Shown here piece by piece: positions 5,137 through 5,227 of a stretch of 5,227 bases of DNA. The notes under the pieces were generated by a model, which was not told the DNA's origin, searched no databases, and saw only the letters and a program-made list of their open reading frames with translations. The translations under genes and the position numbers were made by a program. Location of the stretch: the NCBI GenBank assembly GCA_013812995.1, contig JACCSL010000988.1, positions 1-5,227 on the forward strand, given 5' to 3'. Source of the stretch: Ardenticatenales bacterium (GTDB lineage: Bacteria; Chloroflexota; Anaerolineae; Ardenticatenales; Ardenticatenaceae). Within the stretch, counting starts at the first letter, position 1; each line of letters starts with the position of its first letter.

Positions 5137-5227
5137 ATGCAGCTTGCGCAGGTGATCGGGACCGTGGTCGCGACGGTCAAATATCAGGGCTTAGAGGGCG
5201 TGAAGTTTCTCATCGTTCAGCCGCTGG
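5137..5227 (+). CDS. Second BMC-P vertex protein (CcmL/EutN family), 3' truncated by the window edge
   Basis: Thirty complete codons are visible from the ATG at 5137 to the right edge, three bases after the BMC-T stop and seven bases after a GGAG ribosome binding site (5126-5129). The translation begins MQLAQVIGTVVATVKYQGLE and goes on to KFLIVQPL. Its first eleven residues differ only at position 5 from those of the vertex protein at 1303-1617 (MQLARVIGTVV), and the hydrophobic strand that follows (KFLIVQPL against TFLLLRLL) is in register. After that start the two diverge, so this is a paralogue, not a copy. It would form pentamers that cap shell vertices. The family call rests on the N-terminus alone but is characteristic. 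Confidence 0.88.
   Translation, partial: MQLAQVIGTVVATVKYQGLEGVKFLIVQPL

Overview
The window is a compact, single-strand (+) segment of a bacterial microcompartment (BMC) operon. In order it holds: the tail of a membrane-anchored protein; a CcmP/CsoS1D-type double-stacking BMC-T shell protein; a canonical hexameric BMC-H protein; a pentameric BMC-P vertex protein; a stand-alone CheY/DivK-like receiver; a PduP/EutE-type CoA-acylating aldehyde dehydrogenase with a probable N-terminal encapsulation peptide; a multi-pass membrane protein that looks like a GT-C (GT87/DUF2029-like) glycosyltransferase; a single-layer tandem BMC-T protein; and the first 30 codons of a second BMC-P. Apart from one 87-base gap (903-989), the genes are separated by 24 bases or fewer, or they overlap (8 bases at 3464-3471, ATGA at 4525-4528), so they are very likely co-transcribed.

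All three BMC shell building blocks (hexamer, pseudohexameric trimer, pentamer) and the core metabolosome enzyme are present. The expected chemistry is aldehyde + CoA + NAD+ to acyl-CoA + NADH inside a protein shell. No signature enzyme that would generate the aldehyde is visible (no diol dehydratase, ethanolamine lyase, glycyl-radical enzyme, aldolase), and neither is a PduL-type phosphotransacylase or an alcohol dehydrogenase. The substrate therefore cannot be assigned from this window. The combination of AldDH, a single-layer BMC-T, a CcmP-like BMC-T and several BMC-P genes recalls Haliangium-type or other incompletely characterised metabolosomes rather than classical Pdu or Eut operons.

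The organism is a GC-rich bacterium that uses ATG, GTG and TTG starts. A degenerate heptamer array lies in the only sizeable gap. A Chloroflexota source is my guess, made from general style only; Myxococcota, Acidobacteriota or Planctomycetota cannot be excluded.

The least expected components are the DivK-like receiver and the GT-C-like membrane protein, both embedded among shell genes, and a BMC-T whose pore position corresponding to the Fe-S-binding Cys of PduT is a histidine. No gene-free stretch exceeds 300 bases.
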